Below, in pieces: positions 16,926 through 25,084 of a DNA stretch of 64,000 nucleotides; position 1 is the stretch's first letter, and the number at the start of each line of letters is the position of its first letter. The notes beneath the pieces are model-generated. The model was not told the DNA's origin. It did not search any database and saw only the letters and a program-made list of their open reading frames with translations. The stretch comes from an alpha proteobacterium BAL199 (GTDB lineage Bacteria > Pseudomonadota > Alphaproteobacteria > Thalassobaculales > Thalassobaculaceae): positions 18,799-82,798 of the forward strand of contig ABHC01000026.1 in the NCBI GenBank assembly GCA_000171835.1, written 5' to 3'. The translations under genes and the position numbers were made by a program.

Positions 16926-17408
16926 GGATAGGGCAGCAGCCGTCCGATCGGCCAGGACGCAACCTGGTCGGGCGAGAAGCTGAGCGACATGGTGACGGTG
17001 GCCTCGATCGAGCGGAGGGTGGATGTCGGGGTGGCTTCCAGGTGGAGTCCACGAGGTGGATTCCGGGTGGACTCCGGAAGCCACCCTGGAGTCCAGTTTA
17101 GTCCATTGATATTACGTGGATATTCTGGATCGGCGGGTAGCTTCCAAGTGGATTGGCTTCCCAGATTTTGGCTCTGACGCTAGCGATCCGTTGCGGTGCG
17201 CGCGTCCCCCACGAGAAATACAACCGGAAGGAACCATTCTTTGGTCCCCGGCGGCGTCATCTCGATGACTGATCGCAATATAAGAGATCACAGAATCGCT
17301 GTCTTAGCAAAAAGTGTCTCACGAGGTTTTAAGTAATATCAATGAGTTGATGATGGTTTTCCACTGAGTCACCGCGCCGTCTCCATCGCGCGTCCCAGCG
17401 CGAGCGTG
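16926..17408. repeat. Duplicated 0.48-kb segment, copy A
   Basis: Close to identical to 47454-47937 in the same orientation. It carries the first about 21 codons (minus strand, MSLSFSPDQVASWPIGRLLPY) of the ParB-methylase gene and its upstream region. Both copies stop matching at the same base after GCGAGCGTG. Nested inverted repeats at about 17031-17090 (GGTGGCTTCC...GGAAGCCACC enclosing GGAGTCCA...TGGACTCC) are kept in both. Confidence 0.85.
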
Positions 17409-17419
17409 GCCCGGCACGA

Positions 17420-17896
17420 TCACACTCGCGCTCCGAGCGCCACCGCGATCTCCACCACTCGCGCGACCGGCGTCGCTGCCGGCAGCCGCACCATCACGCC
17501 TTCCACCACGATTTCGATCCGATCGTCCAGGCCAGCATTGGGTCGTACCGTGCCTCGAGCACCGCGATCTGGCGAGGCGGCTTCCGCGGACACCGGGGTC
17601 TCGACCTCCACCGACACCAGGCCCAGATCCTCCGCGCCGACAGCGTCCCCTGGCAGCGCCAGCAACCCCTCCCGGGCCGCCCGCCGCCACGTCGTCAGCT
17701 GCTGACCCGACACCCGATACCGCCGGGCCACGTCGCATACCCGCACGCCCGGGGCAAAGCTCTCCGCGACCATCCGCCCCTTAAGAGCATCAGGCCAACG
17801 CCGGCGACCCGACGGGCCATCCAGGACTTCCAGGCGGCCGCCAAAACCGGCCGACCCAGCCTCAACCTCATTCCCGACGCCCACCGCGTCCGACAT
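17420..17896 (-). CDS. tnpA: IS66 accessory protein TnpA
   Basis: A 158-residue frame starting MSDAVGVGNEVEAGSAGFGG, with RRWPDALKGRMVAESFAPGV and RVCDVARRYRVSGQQLTTWRR, the HTH of IS66 OrfA/TnpA. The end ...VRLPAATPVARVVEIAVALGARV is typical. The start is placed 90 bp inside the GTAAGC tip, as in intact IS66. It is orphaned and reversed relative to tnpC, so it is probably not useful for transposition. Confidence 0.8.
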   Translation of the reverse strand: MSDAVGVGNEVEAGSAGFGGRLEVLDGPSGRRRWPDALKGRMVAESFAPGVRVCDVARRYRVSGQQLTTWRRAAREGLLALPGDAVGAEDLGLVSVEVETPVSAEAASPDRGARGTVRPNAGLDDRIEIVVEGVMVRLPAATPVARVVEIAVALGARV

Positions 17897-18020
17897 CACA
17901 CGCTCCCGCTCACGTCCGGGCGACAGCGTGGACAGGACCGCGGGCGGCAGCAATCAGCAATTCAATGGGGTCTGGGCACCGCTTACGGATCTCCGGATCG
18001 ATCCGAAGTAGAATCACTCC

Positions 18021-19643
18021 ATGGAAACAAGCCTCGCTGCGGTTGCCGAACTGCAGGCCAAACTGGCCGCGGCGGAGCATCGTGCAGCGACCGCCGAGGC
18101 CCATGCGGCGCGCCTGGTGGCGGTCGCGTCGAGCACCGAGGCGATGATCGCCGCGCTCAAGTTGCAGATCGAAAAGCTGAGGCGGGAGCTTTACGGCCGC
18201 CGGTCCGAGCGCAGCGCCCGGCTGCTCGATCAGTTGGAACTGCAGCTCGAGGACCTGGAGGCGACGGCCACCGAGGACGAGTTGGCTGCCGAGCGGCAGG
18301 CCGCCCGGACGAGCACGGTGGCCGGGTTCACGCGCCGGACGCCGGCGCGCAAGCCATTCCCGGATCACCTGCCGCGCGAACGCGTGGTGCTCCCGGCCCC
18401 CGAGATCTGCGAGGCCTGCGGGTCGGACCAACTCTCCAAGCTCGGCGAGACGGTGACCCGGAGCCTGGAGTCGATCCCGCGGCAATGGAAGGTCGTGGAG
18501 ACGGTGCGCGAGAAGTTCGCCTGCCGGTGCTGCGAGCACATCACCCAGCCGCCGGCGCCGTTCCACGCGGTGCCGAGGGCGTGGGCGGGGCCGAGCCTGC
18601 TGGCGATGATCCTGTTCGAGAAGTACGGCCAGCATCAGCCACTGAACCGGCAGCGCGAGCGCTACGCCCGCGAAGGCGTCGATATGAGCCTGTCGACCAT
18701 GGCCGACCAGGTCGGCGCCTGCGCGTTCACGCTGACGCCGCTGCGCGACCTGATCGCAGCGCATGTGATGGCCGGCGAGCGCCTGCACGGCGACGACACC
18801 ATCGTTCCGGTGCTCGCCAAGGGCGGAACGGTCAAAGGGCGAGCCTGGGTCTATGTTCGCGACGACACGCCCTTCGGAGGGCCGGCACCGCCGGCCGCAC
18901 TGTTCCGGTACTCGCGGGACCGCTGCGGCGAGCACCCGGCTGAACACCTTGAAGGATTCACCGGCATCCTGCAGGCCGATCGCTATGCCGGCTACAACCA
19001 GCTGTTCGACGGCGCGCGACAATGGGGTTCGATCAGGGCGGCGTTCTGCTGGGCCCATGCACGGCGCGCCTTCTTCAAGCTCGCCGACATCGCCGCCAAT
19101 CCGCAGCGCGGCAAGAAGGCGCAGGCAATCTCCCCGCTTGCCCTGGAAGCGGTGCGCCGGATCGACGCCGTCTTCGAGATCGAGCGCAGCATCAACGGGT
19201 GCAGTGCCGAGCAACGGCTCGCGGTCCGGCGCGAGTTGTCGGCACCGCTTATCGCCGACCTGGAAGCGTGGATGCGGGCCGAGCGTGCCGGACTATCCCG
19301 GCATGCCGAGGTCGCCAAGGCGATGGACTACATGCTCAAGGCCTGGGACGCGTTCACGCTCTTCCTTGAGGATGGCCGGGTGTGCCTGACCAACAATGCC
19401 GCCGAACGAGCGCTCCGCGGCATAGCTCTCGGAAGAAAGTCATGGCTGTTCGCCGGATCCGATCGCGGCGGGGAGCGGGCGGCACTGATGTACACCCTGA
19501 TCGTTACCGCCAAGATGAACGACGTCGACCCTCAGGCTTGGCTCGCCGACGTGCTCGCCCGAATCGCCGACACAAAGCAGACCAGGCTCCCAGACCTGCT
19601 GCCATGGAACTGGAAGCCGCGAGCCGAAGCCAAGGCAGCCTGA
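18021..19643 (+). CDS. tnpC: IS66-family transposase TnpC
   Basis: A full-length 540-residue IS66 transposase. It has an N-terminal leucine-zipper-like helix and LKLQIEKLRRELYGRRSERS, a zinc-binding region (CEACGSDQ...CRCCEH), the DDE core (GERLHGDDTIVPVL, GILQADRYAGYNQLF, CWAHARRAFF) and the terminal NNAAERALRGIALGRKSWLFAGSDRGGERAA signature. The gene looks intact, but its tnpA is inverted and tnpB lost, so autonomous movement is unlikely. Confidence 0.9.
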   Translation: METSLAAVAELQAKLAAAEHRAATAEAHAARLVAVASSTEAMIAALKLQIEKLRRELYGRRSERSARLLDQLELQLEDLEATATEDELAAERQAARTSTVAGFTRRTPARKPFPDHLPRERVVLPAPEICEACGSDQLSKLGETVTRSLESIPRQWKVVETVREKFACRCCEHITQPPAPFHAVPRAWAGPSLLAMILFEKYGQHQPLNRQRERYAREGVDMSLSTMADQVGACAFTLTPLRDLIAAHVMAGERLHGDDTIVPVLAKGGTVKGRAWVYVRDDTPFGGPAPPAALFRYSRDRCGEHPAEHLEGFTGILQADRYAGYNQLFDGARQWGSIRAAFCWAHARRAFFKLADIAANPQRGKKAQAISPLALEAVRRIDAVFEIERSINGCSAEQRLAVRRELSAPLIADLEAWMRAERAGLSRHAEVAKAMDYMLKAWDAFTLFLEDGRVCLTNNAAERALRGIALGRKSWLFAGSDRGGERAALMYTLIVTAKMNDVDPQAWLADVLARIADTKQTRLPDLLPWNWKPRAEAKAA

Positions 19644-19886
19644 GCCGCGCCAACCCGACAGCTTGATCCAGGATCACCCTCACCGCAGCCAGTCAAGCCG
19701 CGGTCTCTGCCGAATGCTTACGGAGGAACTGACACAGTTATTCGCCCGATGTAACCTTGATACGGAGCAGCGCTGCGGATAGGCCTTAACGAACGTGTGC
19801 TATACCGCCCGTGGCTTCGGAAAAGTAGACCAGCCAGACCGGCTTGCGCACGTCATAGATTGAACAGTACAGGTTAATTGTTATTT

Positions 19887-20708
19887 TTAGTTTATAATCA
19901 GTGATACCAAATCCCATTGGGATTGTGCTCCATATCGCACGGGCACGATAGAATTACCCACCCCGCTGGTAACAAATAGCGTCAGCCTTTTGGTTTGGTA
20001 CAAGCCGCAGTGAGCTTCTGAAGGTGCATCAGTTGGAACGTAGACGGCTCCCAATAAAGGTAATCTGATCTGGCCACAATGCGTATGTCCAGAAAACACC
20101 AAACCTTGTACAGGCCCATTAAAAGCGCCAGCGGGGTCGTGGGTAATTGTAATTTTTGGCCTATTTTCACAATTGACCGGGAAGTCTTTATACACAAAGC
20201 GGTTTGTATGATGGTCACCCAATCCCCTTACACAAACTTTTCGATTTTTCACTGAAATGGATTTTACCTCGTTTTCCATTGCATGAATATCGAAACGAGC
20301 AAATTCTGAAATCCATGTATTCACATTTGAATATGTCTCATGGTTCCCAAGCACAACAGCTATCGGTAAGGGTTCTATTAATGTAATTGCTTTGATGATA
20401 TTTTTTCGATGAACAGAAAAGTTTTCCAGTTTTTTGTGATTTCCTATGTAGTCACCTAAAAATATAACCAAGTCTGGTCTAGCATCTTTAATCTCAATCA
20501 ATATATCGCGGAATTGTTCTAAATGATGTGCGCCTTCAGGAAGATGAATATCGCCTATCACTGCAATTTTAAGGGTTTGGGGAGCTACCTTTGGATCTTT
20601 TATGTGGATCGTAACATCATTTCGAGTTGTGGTAGTATAGTTGTATATTGAATATATAAAATATACTGATAATACGCAAATAGAAATTACACTCCATACC
20701 ATCTTCAC
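19887..20708 (-). CDS. Membrane-anchored calcineurin-like phosphoesterase
   Basis: Start taken at the GTG 20708, because AAGGAG precedes it; the upstream in-frame ATG at 20762 lies inside the neighbouring IS end. An N-terminal membrane segment (VWSVISICVLSVYFIYSIY) anchors a metallophosphoesterase domain with all motifs: IGDIHLPEGAHH, FLGDYIGN, VLGNHE, TITHDPAG and VFSGHTHCGQIRLP, followed by AVYVPTD. It resembles YkuE/YaeI-type enzymes acting on lipid or nucleotide phosphoesters. Base composition is markedly AT-rich compared with the flanking IS, a sign of transfer. IS1595 copy A sits about 40 bp upstream and may have removed its promoter. Confidence 0.85.
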   Translation of the reverse strand: MKMVWSVISICVLSVYFIYSIYNYTTTTRNDVTIHIKDPKVAPQTLKIAVIGDIHLPEGAHHLEQFRDILIEIKDARPDLVIFLGDYIGNHKKLENFSVHRKNIIKAITLIEPLPIAVVLGNHETYSNVNTWISEFARFDIHAMENEVKSISVKNRKVCVRGLGDHHTNRFVYKDFPVNCENRPKITITHDPAGAFNGPVQGLVFSGHTHCGQIRLPLLGAVYVPTDAPSEAHCGLYQTKRLTLFVTSGVGNSIVPVRYGAQSQWDLVSLIIN

Positions 20709-20749
20709 TGAAATCTCCTTTTTTATCGTATGAGTGCATTGATGAGAAA

Positions 20750-21778
20750 GGCTTATCCCCATGCATCCGGGACCCCAAGATGTGGTGACGCAGCACGCGG
20801 CGCGCGATAGAACAAATCAGGAACATAGCGGCTTCGGAGTACCCCGGGATGACCGACTTTCCCCGCTCGCTGCTGGAGTTCCAGCAGCGCTTTCCGGATG
20901 AGGCGGCCTGCGCCGGCTACCTGCGGCAGTTGCGCTGGCCGGAGGGTTTCGTGTGCCCGGCCTGCGGCGGCATGCGGGGCTGGACGCTGGCGACCAAGGC
21001 CCACACCCACGAGTGCGCCGACTGCCACAGGCAAACCTCGGTGACCGCCGGCACCGTGATGCACGGCTCCAAGCTGCCGCTCACCGTCTGGTTCTGGGCC
21101 GCCTACCTGATGGCCACTCACTCCAACGGCATCTCGGCCCTGCAGGTCCAGAAGCAGCTCGGCCTGGGCTCCTACAAGAGCGCCTGGTTGCTGTGCGCCA
21201 AGCTGCGCCGAGCCATGGTTGCGCCCGAGCGCTCGCCGCTGGCCGGCCTCGTCGAGGTCGACGAGGCCTCGATCGCCTGTCGCACCAAGGACGACCCGCC
21301 GGCCGGCGGCGGCGGGCGCAGTCACCAGGGAAAGCTGCTCATCGCCGGTGCCGTCGAGGTCGGCGATGGCGGCCCCGGCCGCATCCGCCTGGCGCAGATC
21401 ACCGACTTTTCCGCCCGCAGCCTGCACGCCTTCCTCGCCGCAAACCTTGCGCCCGGAGCCACCGCCAGGACCGACGGCTGGGCCAGCTACCCGGGCGCCC
21501 CCGACCTCAGCCACGATCCGCGCGTCGTCGGCGCCATGGCCGCTCATATCGTGCTGCCCTGGGTCCATCGCGTGTTCTCCAACCTCAAGACCTGGGCGCT
21601 CGGCGTCTACCACGGCCTACGACCACAGCATCTGCAGGCCTACCTCGACGAATTCGTGTTCCGGTTCAACCGCCGCCGCACTCGGCACGCCGCCTTCCGA
21701 TCCATCCTCGCCATCGGCATCGCCATCACCCCTGCCACCTACAAGATGTTGATAGCACCGGAGACACAGGGATAAGCC
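20750..21778 (+). mobile_element. IS1595-family element, copy A
   Basis: The inverted ends are GGCTTATCCCcatgcatCCGG (20750) and the complement of GGCTTATCCCtgtgtctCCGG (ends 21778). No matching 8-bp flanks are visible, so one side has probably been rearranged since insertion. Confidence 0.85.
20849..21775 (+). CDS. IS1595-family transposase (copy A)
   Basis: 308 residues. An N-terminal zinc ribbon (FVCPACGGMRGW...HECADCHRQTSVTAGTVMHG) is followed by the ISXO2-like DDE domain (LVEVDEASIACRTK, ARTDGWASYPG, VHRVFSNLKTWALGVYHGLR) and the C-terminal YLDEFVFRFNRR signature. It looks intact and is distinct from the IS1595 copy at 51663. Confidence 0.9.
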   Translation: MTDFPRSLLEFQQRFPDEAACAGYLRQLRWPEGFVCPACGGMRGWTLATKAHTHECADCHRQTSVTAGTVMHGSKLPLTVWFWAAYLMATHSNGISALQVQKQLGLGSYKSAWLLCAKLRRAMVAPERSPLAGLVEVDEASIACRTKDDPPAGGGGRSHQGKLLIAGAVEVGDGGPGRIRLAQITDFSARSLHAFLAANLAPGATARTDGWASYPGAPDLSHDPRVVGAMAAHIVLPWVHRVFSNLKTWALGVYHGLRPQHLQAYLDEFVFRFNRRRTRHAAFRSILAIGIAITPATYKMLIAPETQG

Positions 21779-21911
21779 TTGCAGGAAGATCCTGATTGCC
21801 ATCAGTTCCTATCATTCTTGAGATAGCGAGAAAGAGACCGACAGACGCAGCAATAATTTCGATGCCCCAGGCCAGAAAAATGATCCGTCCTCAGAGCTTT
21901 TCGTTCGACAT
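21779..21911 (-). pseudogene. Membrane-protein fragment
   Basis: The minus strand from an ATG at 21911 reads MSNEKL, an in-frame TGA, then GRIIFLAWGIEIIAASVGLF and LAISRMIGTDGNQDLPA up to the IS1595 end. The hydrophobic run looks like a real transmembrane helix, so this may be an IS-truncated gene with a nonsense codon. Weak evidence. Confidence 0.25.
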
Positions 21912-21992
21912 TCCAAATATTTTCTCAGATAAGGAAGTAGATCCTGCTTCTCGAGGGATGGCGTCAGCGGACACGGGTAACCAAAGAAAAAC

Positions 21993-22304
21993 TCAGCAGC
22001 CGTTCAAACCTAGCGCGAGACCTTGAGCAATGCCACCCGAGACCCCATAAGCGGTAGTGTTTCGAATTTCTGCGCACTTAGAAGCCCTTTCGATCTCTTT
22101 ACGCATTTCTCGGGCCGCGCTCCGGGTTGCGTCCTGCTGCATCATACAATTTGAAAATTCTGTTGAGCCGAGTTTAAAGCCAAACGCGCTACATTTTGAT
22201 CTATCGTTGGCCATAATCTGTGCGTGTCGTTCTGCTGCTGTTTGACAGCCAGAAATAAAAAATATAACGCAGAGTATATTCATTCGCACTATATGTTTGC
22301 GCAC
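21993..22304 (-). CDS. Small lipoprotein, unknown function
   Basis: 103 residues from a GTG at 22304 (AAGGAG lies 8 nt upstream). The signal ends in a lipobox, NILCVIFFISGC, so the mature protein is lipid-anchored at its Cys. The rest has four further Cys (SKCSAFGF, SNCMMQQ, ASKCAEI, LNGC), allowing disulfides in the periplasm. It lies beside the sortase operon on the same strand, but 61 bp separate them. No family recognised. Confidence 0.6.
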   Translation of the reverse strand: MRKHIVRMNILCVIFFISGCQTAAERHAQIMANDRSKCSAFGFKLGSTEFSNCMMQQDATRSAAREMRKEIERASKCAEIRNTTAYGVSGGIAQGLALGLNGC

Positions 22305-22365
22305 TTTGGATACTCCTTGATTATATTGTCCGAAGCATTTTTACACGTTATCGAACAGTGAAAAA

Positions 22366-22926
22366 TCATTGAGAGTGCTTTTTCCTGATCGCAGTCACTG
22401 CGATACGAAGACGTTCACCCGGCGATACTCCACCAAAAGGGTAGCACGTGACAAGCATCAACCCATCGGGATTGCCTGCTGGGTTGATAGCTGTTTTGTC
22501 AGGATCGACAATGTCGATACGTACCACCTCATATCGCACTGCATTTTGAGGCCCCTCAAGGATGAACTCATCACCGGGGCGCACATGTTCCATGAACCTG
22601 AAATGCGTATCGTTATGACCCGAGATGATCCGGGATCCGCCTTCCACATTTTTGGCCTCAAGATTTTCGCCTGGACCAAAGGCCAGCGCTTCACCTGAGT
22701 CGCCCGCCATAACGATCAGATCCACACCGTGTCGCGGGACGATCAGGCGAGCCACCGGATGGTGATCCGCCCATGGCCAAGGGCGCTGAGGGCTGCCCTT
22801 GGTGAGCGTGTCGATCCAAGCCGTTTCCAGAAGGAACTGAGCGGCTTCCGCTTTAATCGGTATCCAGAGCGACTGGATGATAGCGGCACCTGCGCCTATC
22901 AGCAGCACCCAGCCCAGGTATCTCAT
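22366..22926 (-). CDS. Class GN sortase
   Basis: Start at 22926, where ATGA overlaps the stop of the upstream target gene. About 186 residues. An N-terminal membrane helix (YLGWVLLIGAGAAIIQSLW) is followed by the sortase barrel with catalytic His in ISGHNDTHF, Cys in LMLVTCYPF and Arg in GERLRIAV. This is the sortase type found in marine Gram-negative bacteria, paired one-to-one with a dedicated target. It should act at the outer face of the inner membrane on the C-terminal signal of the protein encoded just upstream. Translational coupling supports this. Confidence 0.88.
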   Translation of the reverse strand: MRYLGWVLLIGAGAAIIQSLWIPIKAEAAQFLLETAWIDTLTKGSPQRPWPWADHHPVARLIVPRHGVDLIVMAGDSGEALAFGPGENLEAKNVEGGSRIISGHNDTHFRFMEHVRPGDEFILEGPQNAVRYEVVRIDIVDPDKTAINPAGNPDGLMLVTCYPFGGVSPGERLRIAVTAIRKKHSQ

Positions 22927-24974
22927 GACTGCCCCCGATAGCTCGGACGCCGCCACAGCAGGGCAATGGTACCCATCATTGCCATCAGGAGACCGACAAT
23001 CAGCGTCGCTGCAAAGCCCGTTGAGGTCTGAGCAAGGTTGATGGCGATGCCATGCGGTGTCGTGGGAGACACGATGCTCTTGTGGAACGGAATACCCGAG
23101 GGGCGCACTGGCGTAACATCGACGGCTACGAAGCTCGTGTATCTGCTTACAAGATGATGTGTCAGTGCGAGGCTCAGAACCTCGCTGCGGACCCTGTCCT
23201 TATCCAAACCCAGATATCCGGCTCGCTGCCAGTCGGCGATCCTCTTGCGGGCCCAGTCAACCCGGATACCCGACTGATTACCAGCAGGAGAGAGGGTTAC
23301 GGTCCGCTTCCACTCTGTGTCTCCCAGACGGCCTTGGACCGTAATAGCCTTGTTGCCCTGCCTGAGCTTCATCGCGATAGAGAGAGGCTCACCCGCATAC
23401 AGGTCAGGTATGGTACCAGGCGTGATGTCCTCAACGCCCTCGCCCCGGACCTCGATGTTCGTGAGAGCAGGAAACGATATCTTCGTAAACAGATCCCGCA
23501 TGACCCTCTCGGCTGACGACGTGTCCCCAATATAGGTGTACGTGCCACGCCCAAATCTTGCCGCCTCTTCCATGAAGAAGGTGTTGGGCGCTGAGCCGAT
23601 GCCGACCGTGAATAACCGCCGCGCTCCCAATTCGCCTTTGATCTGGTTGAACAGAGCCGCTTCGTTCGACACAGCGCCATCAGTTATGAAGACCACCTGC
23701 TGAAGACGATCGGGATCGCCGGGCATTTGCAGAGCAAGTTCAAAAGCGGCAGCCATCTCAGTGCCGCCGCCAGCCTTCAACCCGTCAATCACCTTAAGAG
23801 CTGCACGATGGAATTTGCCTGATGCTCGAACCGGAGCGTCGTAGAACGCGGCTGCCTTATTGTTGAAAGCAACCACGTTGAACGTGTCATTGCGGCCGAG
23901 CCCTTCAATGCCCGACGTCAGGGAGGCCTTAGCAGCCCTCAATGGTTCACCCTTCATCGACCCGGAGACATCAATCACGAAGATTACTTCCCGAGTCATA
24001 TTCCCCCAGTCTTTCAGCGTTGGAGGTAAGAGCGTCAGGAGGCCGTAGTCGCCCTGGTCTGCGCTCTCGCTGAAGAAAGATGCTGTCGGAATGCTGGTGG
24101 CAGCTGGCGTCCACTCGAGAACAAAATCACGGTCGGACCGTACGGCCCCACCATCGAGGCTCAGGAGAATAGTCCCATCGGAGGATGCGTTCTCAATGAC
24201 ACCGTGAAAGAGGCTCTGCACCTGACCAACCTGAAAGCCAGGGCTGAGGCTGACTTCCAGTGTGGTCTTGCTCTCAACGGTTCCTCCATCCTCCTCATAC
24301 GCAACAGCTTGGGGCCGTTCATCAGGAAGAATGGTCCACCCACTTGAGACATCAGCCTTGCTCTCGAGCAGGTATTTGGCTGGTTCCTCGGGCTTGTATC
24401 GGGGCGTGATGCTCATCGGATAACGTAGCCGGAAGACGCCGCCATCCCACTGAACGCTCTGCTGGTATTCAATGTTGACGATGATATTCCCGTGGGGAGG
24501 GATATTGGCGAGTGACGTATTGAAAAGGTTCGGTCGGTCCTGCTCGACCAGGGCCGCTCGCTTACCTTCCTTCTTGGCAGTTTTGTAGGTCTCCAAGGCC
24601 TGCTGCTTTTCCTGGATCTGTCCCTCGATAATCCTTCCACCAATGTCCATGCGCATTGTGTCGACCGCAGCATCATGCGGGAGAGGGAAGAGATAGAGCC
24701 CTTCGATCCATTCGTCTGTCGGGTTCTCAAAATGCTGAGATACTTGGACCCTGGCGATCTGTCCCGTGATCGTGATCAAGACATCGGAGTCGACAAGAGG
24801 CAGGTGCTGTTCCTCACCAAGGGCGGATCTGGAGATCAGCGACCCACGGGTGATGTTGTCGGAATTCGGAGAATAGTACTGCGTCGCTGCTCCATAGACC
24901 GGACTTGGGTTGGCGAAGAGGCTCGCGACTGCGAGCAATCCAAGAGCGCTCCAGATGGCTCCAATAAGGTTCAT
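22923..24974 (-). CDS. Sortase target protein with VIT and vWA domains
   Basis: ATG at 24974 after GGGAGGGA, opening a signal peptide (MNLIGAIWSALGLLAVASLF...VYGA). About 683 residues. A VIT domain (about 50-180: DVLITITGQIARVQVSQHF, LFPLPHDAAVDTM) precedes a vWA domain with a good MIDAS (VIFVIDVSGSMKG, GGGTEMAAAF, FITDGAVSN). The C-terminus has a sorting-signal layout: LAQTSTG, a hydrophobic stretch (FAATLIVGLLMAMMGTIALL) and RR. It corresponds to the marine proteobacterial sortase target family, resembling inter-alpha-trypsin inhibitor heavy chains. Probably surface or periplasmic; ligand unknown. Confidence 0.88.
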   Translation of the reverse strand: MNLIGAIWSALGLLAVASLFANPSPVYGAATQYYSPNSDNITRGSLISRSALGEEQHLPLVDSDVLITITGQIARVQVSQHFENPTDEWIEGLYLFPLPHDAAVDTMRMDIGGRIIEGQIQEKQQALETYKTAKKEGKRAALVEQDRPNLFNTSLANIPPHGNIIVNIEYQQSVQWDGGVFRLRYPMSITPRYKPEEPAKYLLESKADVSSGWTILPDERPQAVAYEEDGGTVESKTTLEVSLSPGFQVGQVQSLFHGVIENASSDGTILLSLDGGAVRSDRDFVLEWTPAATSIPTASFFSESADQGDYGLLTLLPPTLKDWGNMTREVIFVIDVSGSMKGEPLRAAKASLTSGIEGLGRNDTFNVVAFNNKAAAFYDAPVRASGKFHRAALKVIDGLKAGGGTEMAAAFELALQMPGDPDRLQQVVFITDGAVSNEAALFNQIKGELGARRLFTVGIGSAPNTFFMEEAARFGRGTYTYIGDTSSAERVMRDLFTKISFPALTNIEVRGEGVEDITPGTIPDLYAGEPLSIAMKLRQGNKAITVQGRLGDTEWKRTVTLSPAGNQSGIRVDWARKRIADWQRAGYLGLDKDRVRSEVLSLALTHHLVSRYTSFVAVDVTPVRPSGIPFHKSIVSPTTPHGIAINLAQTSTGFAATLIVGLLMAMMGTIALLWRRPSYRGQS

Positions 24975-25084
24975 GGGTCCCTCCCCGTTACAATCGATCA
25001 ACGCCTAGAGCGTGGCGGGGGAGTGGGCCCGGATGTTGACGAGAATTCGACGTTCTCGCCTGAAATCAGGCTGCCTGCCTTAAT

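Larger units (their letters stand above)
17409..19721 (+). mobile_element. Rearranged IS66-family element
   Basis: tnpC lies on the plus strand, and the right end GTAAGC (minus strand) tips at 19721. A second GTAAGC tip at 17986 faces left and leads into tnpA on the minus strand. The left end plus tnpA is therefore inverted relative to tnpC, and tnpB is missing. Left boundary set by the end of the duplicated segment. Confidence 0.7.

Noticed and set aside
17910..19214. 434-codon minus-strand frame
   Set aside because: Antisense shadow of IS66 tnpC; no recognisable motif, while tnpC on the plus strand has all family signatures.
20750..21778. Target duplication for IS1595 copy A
   Set aside because: The 8-bp flanks under every plausible end placement differ; only copy B (GTTTGTTC) shows one.
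21796..22026. 76-codon plus-strand frame
   Set aside because: No ribosome site and low-complexity composition; the opposite strand has a hydrophobic helix more like a real gene fragment.
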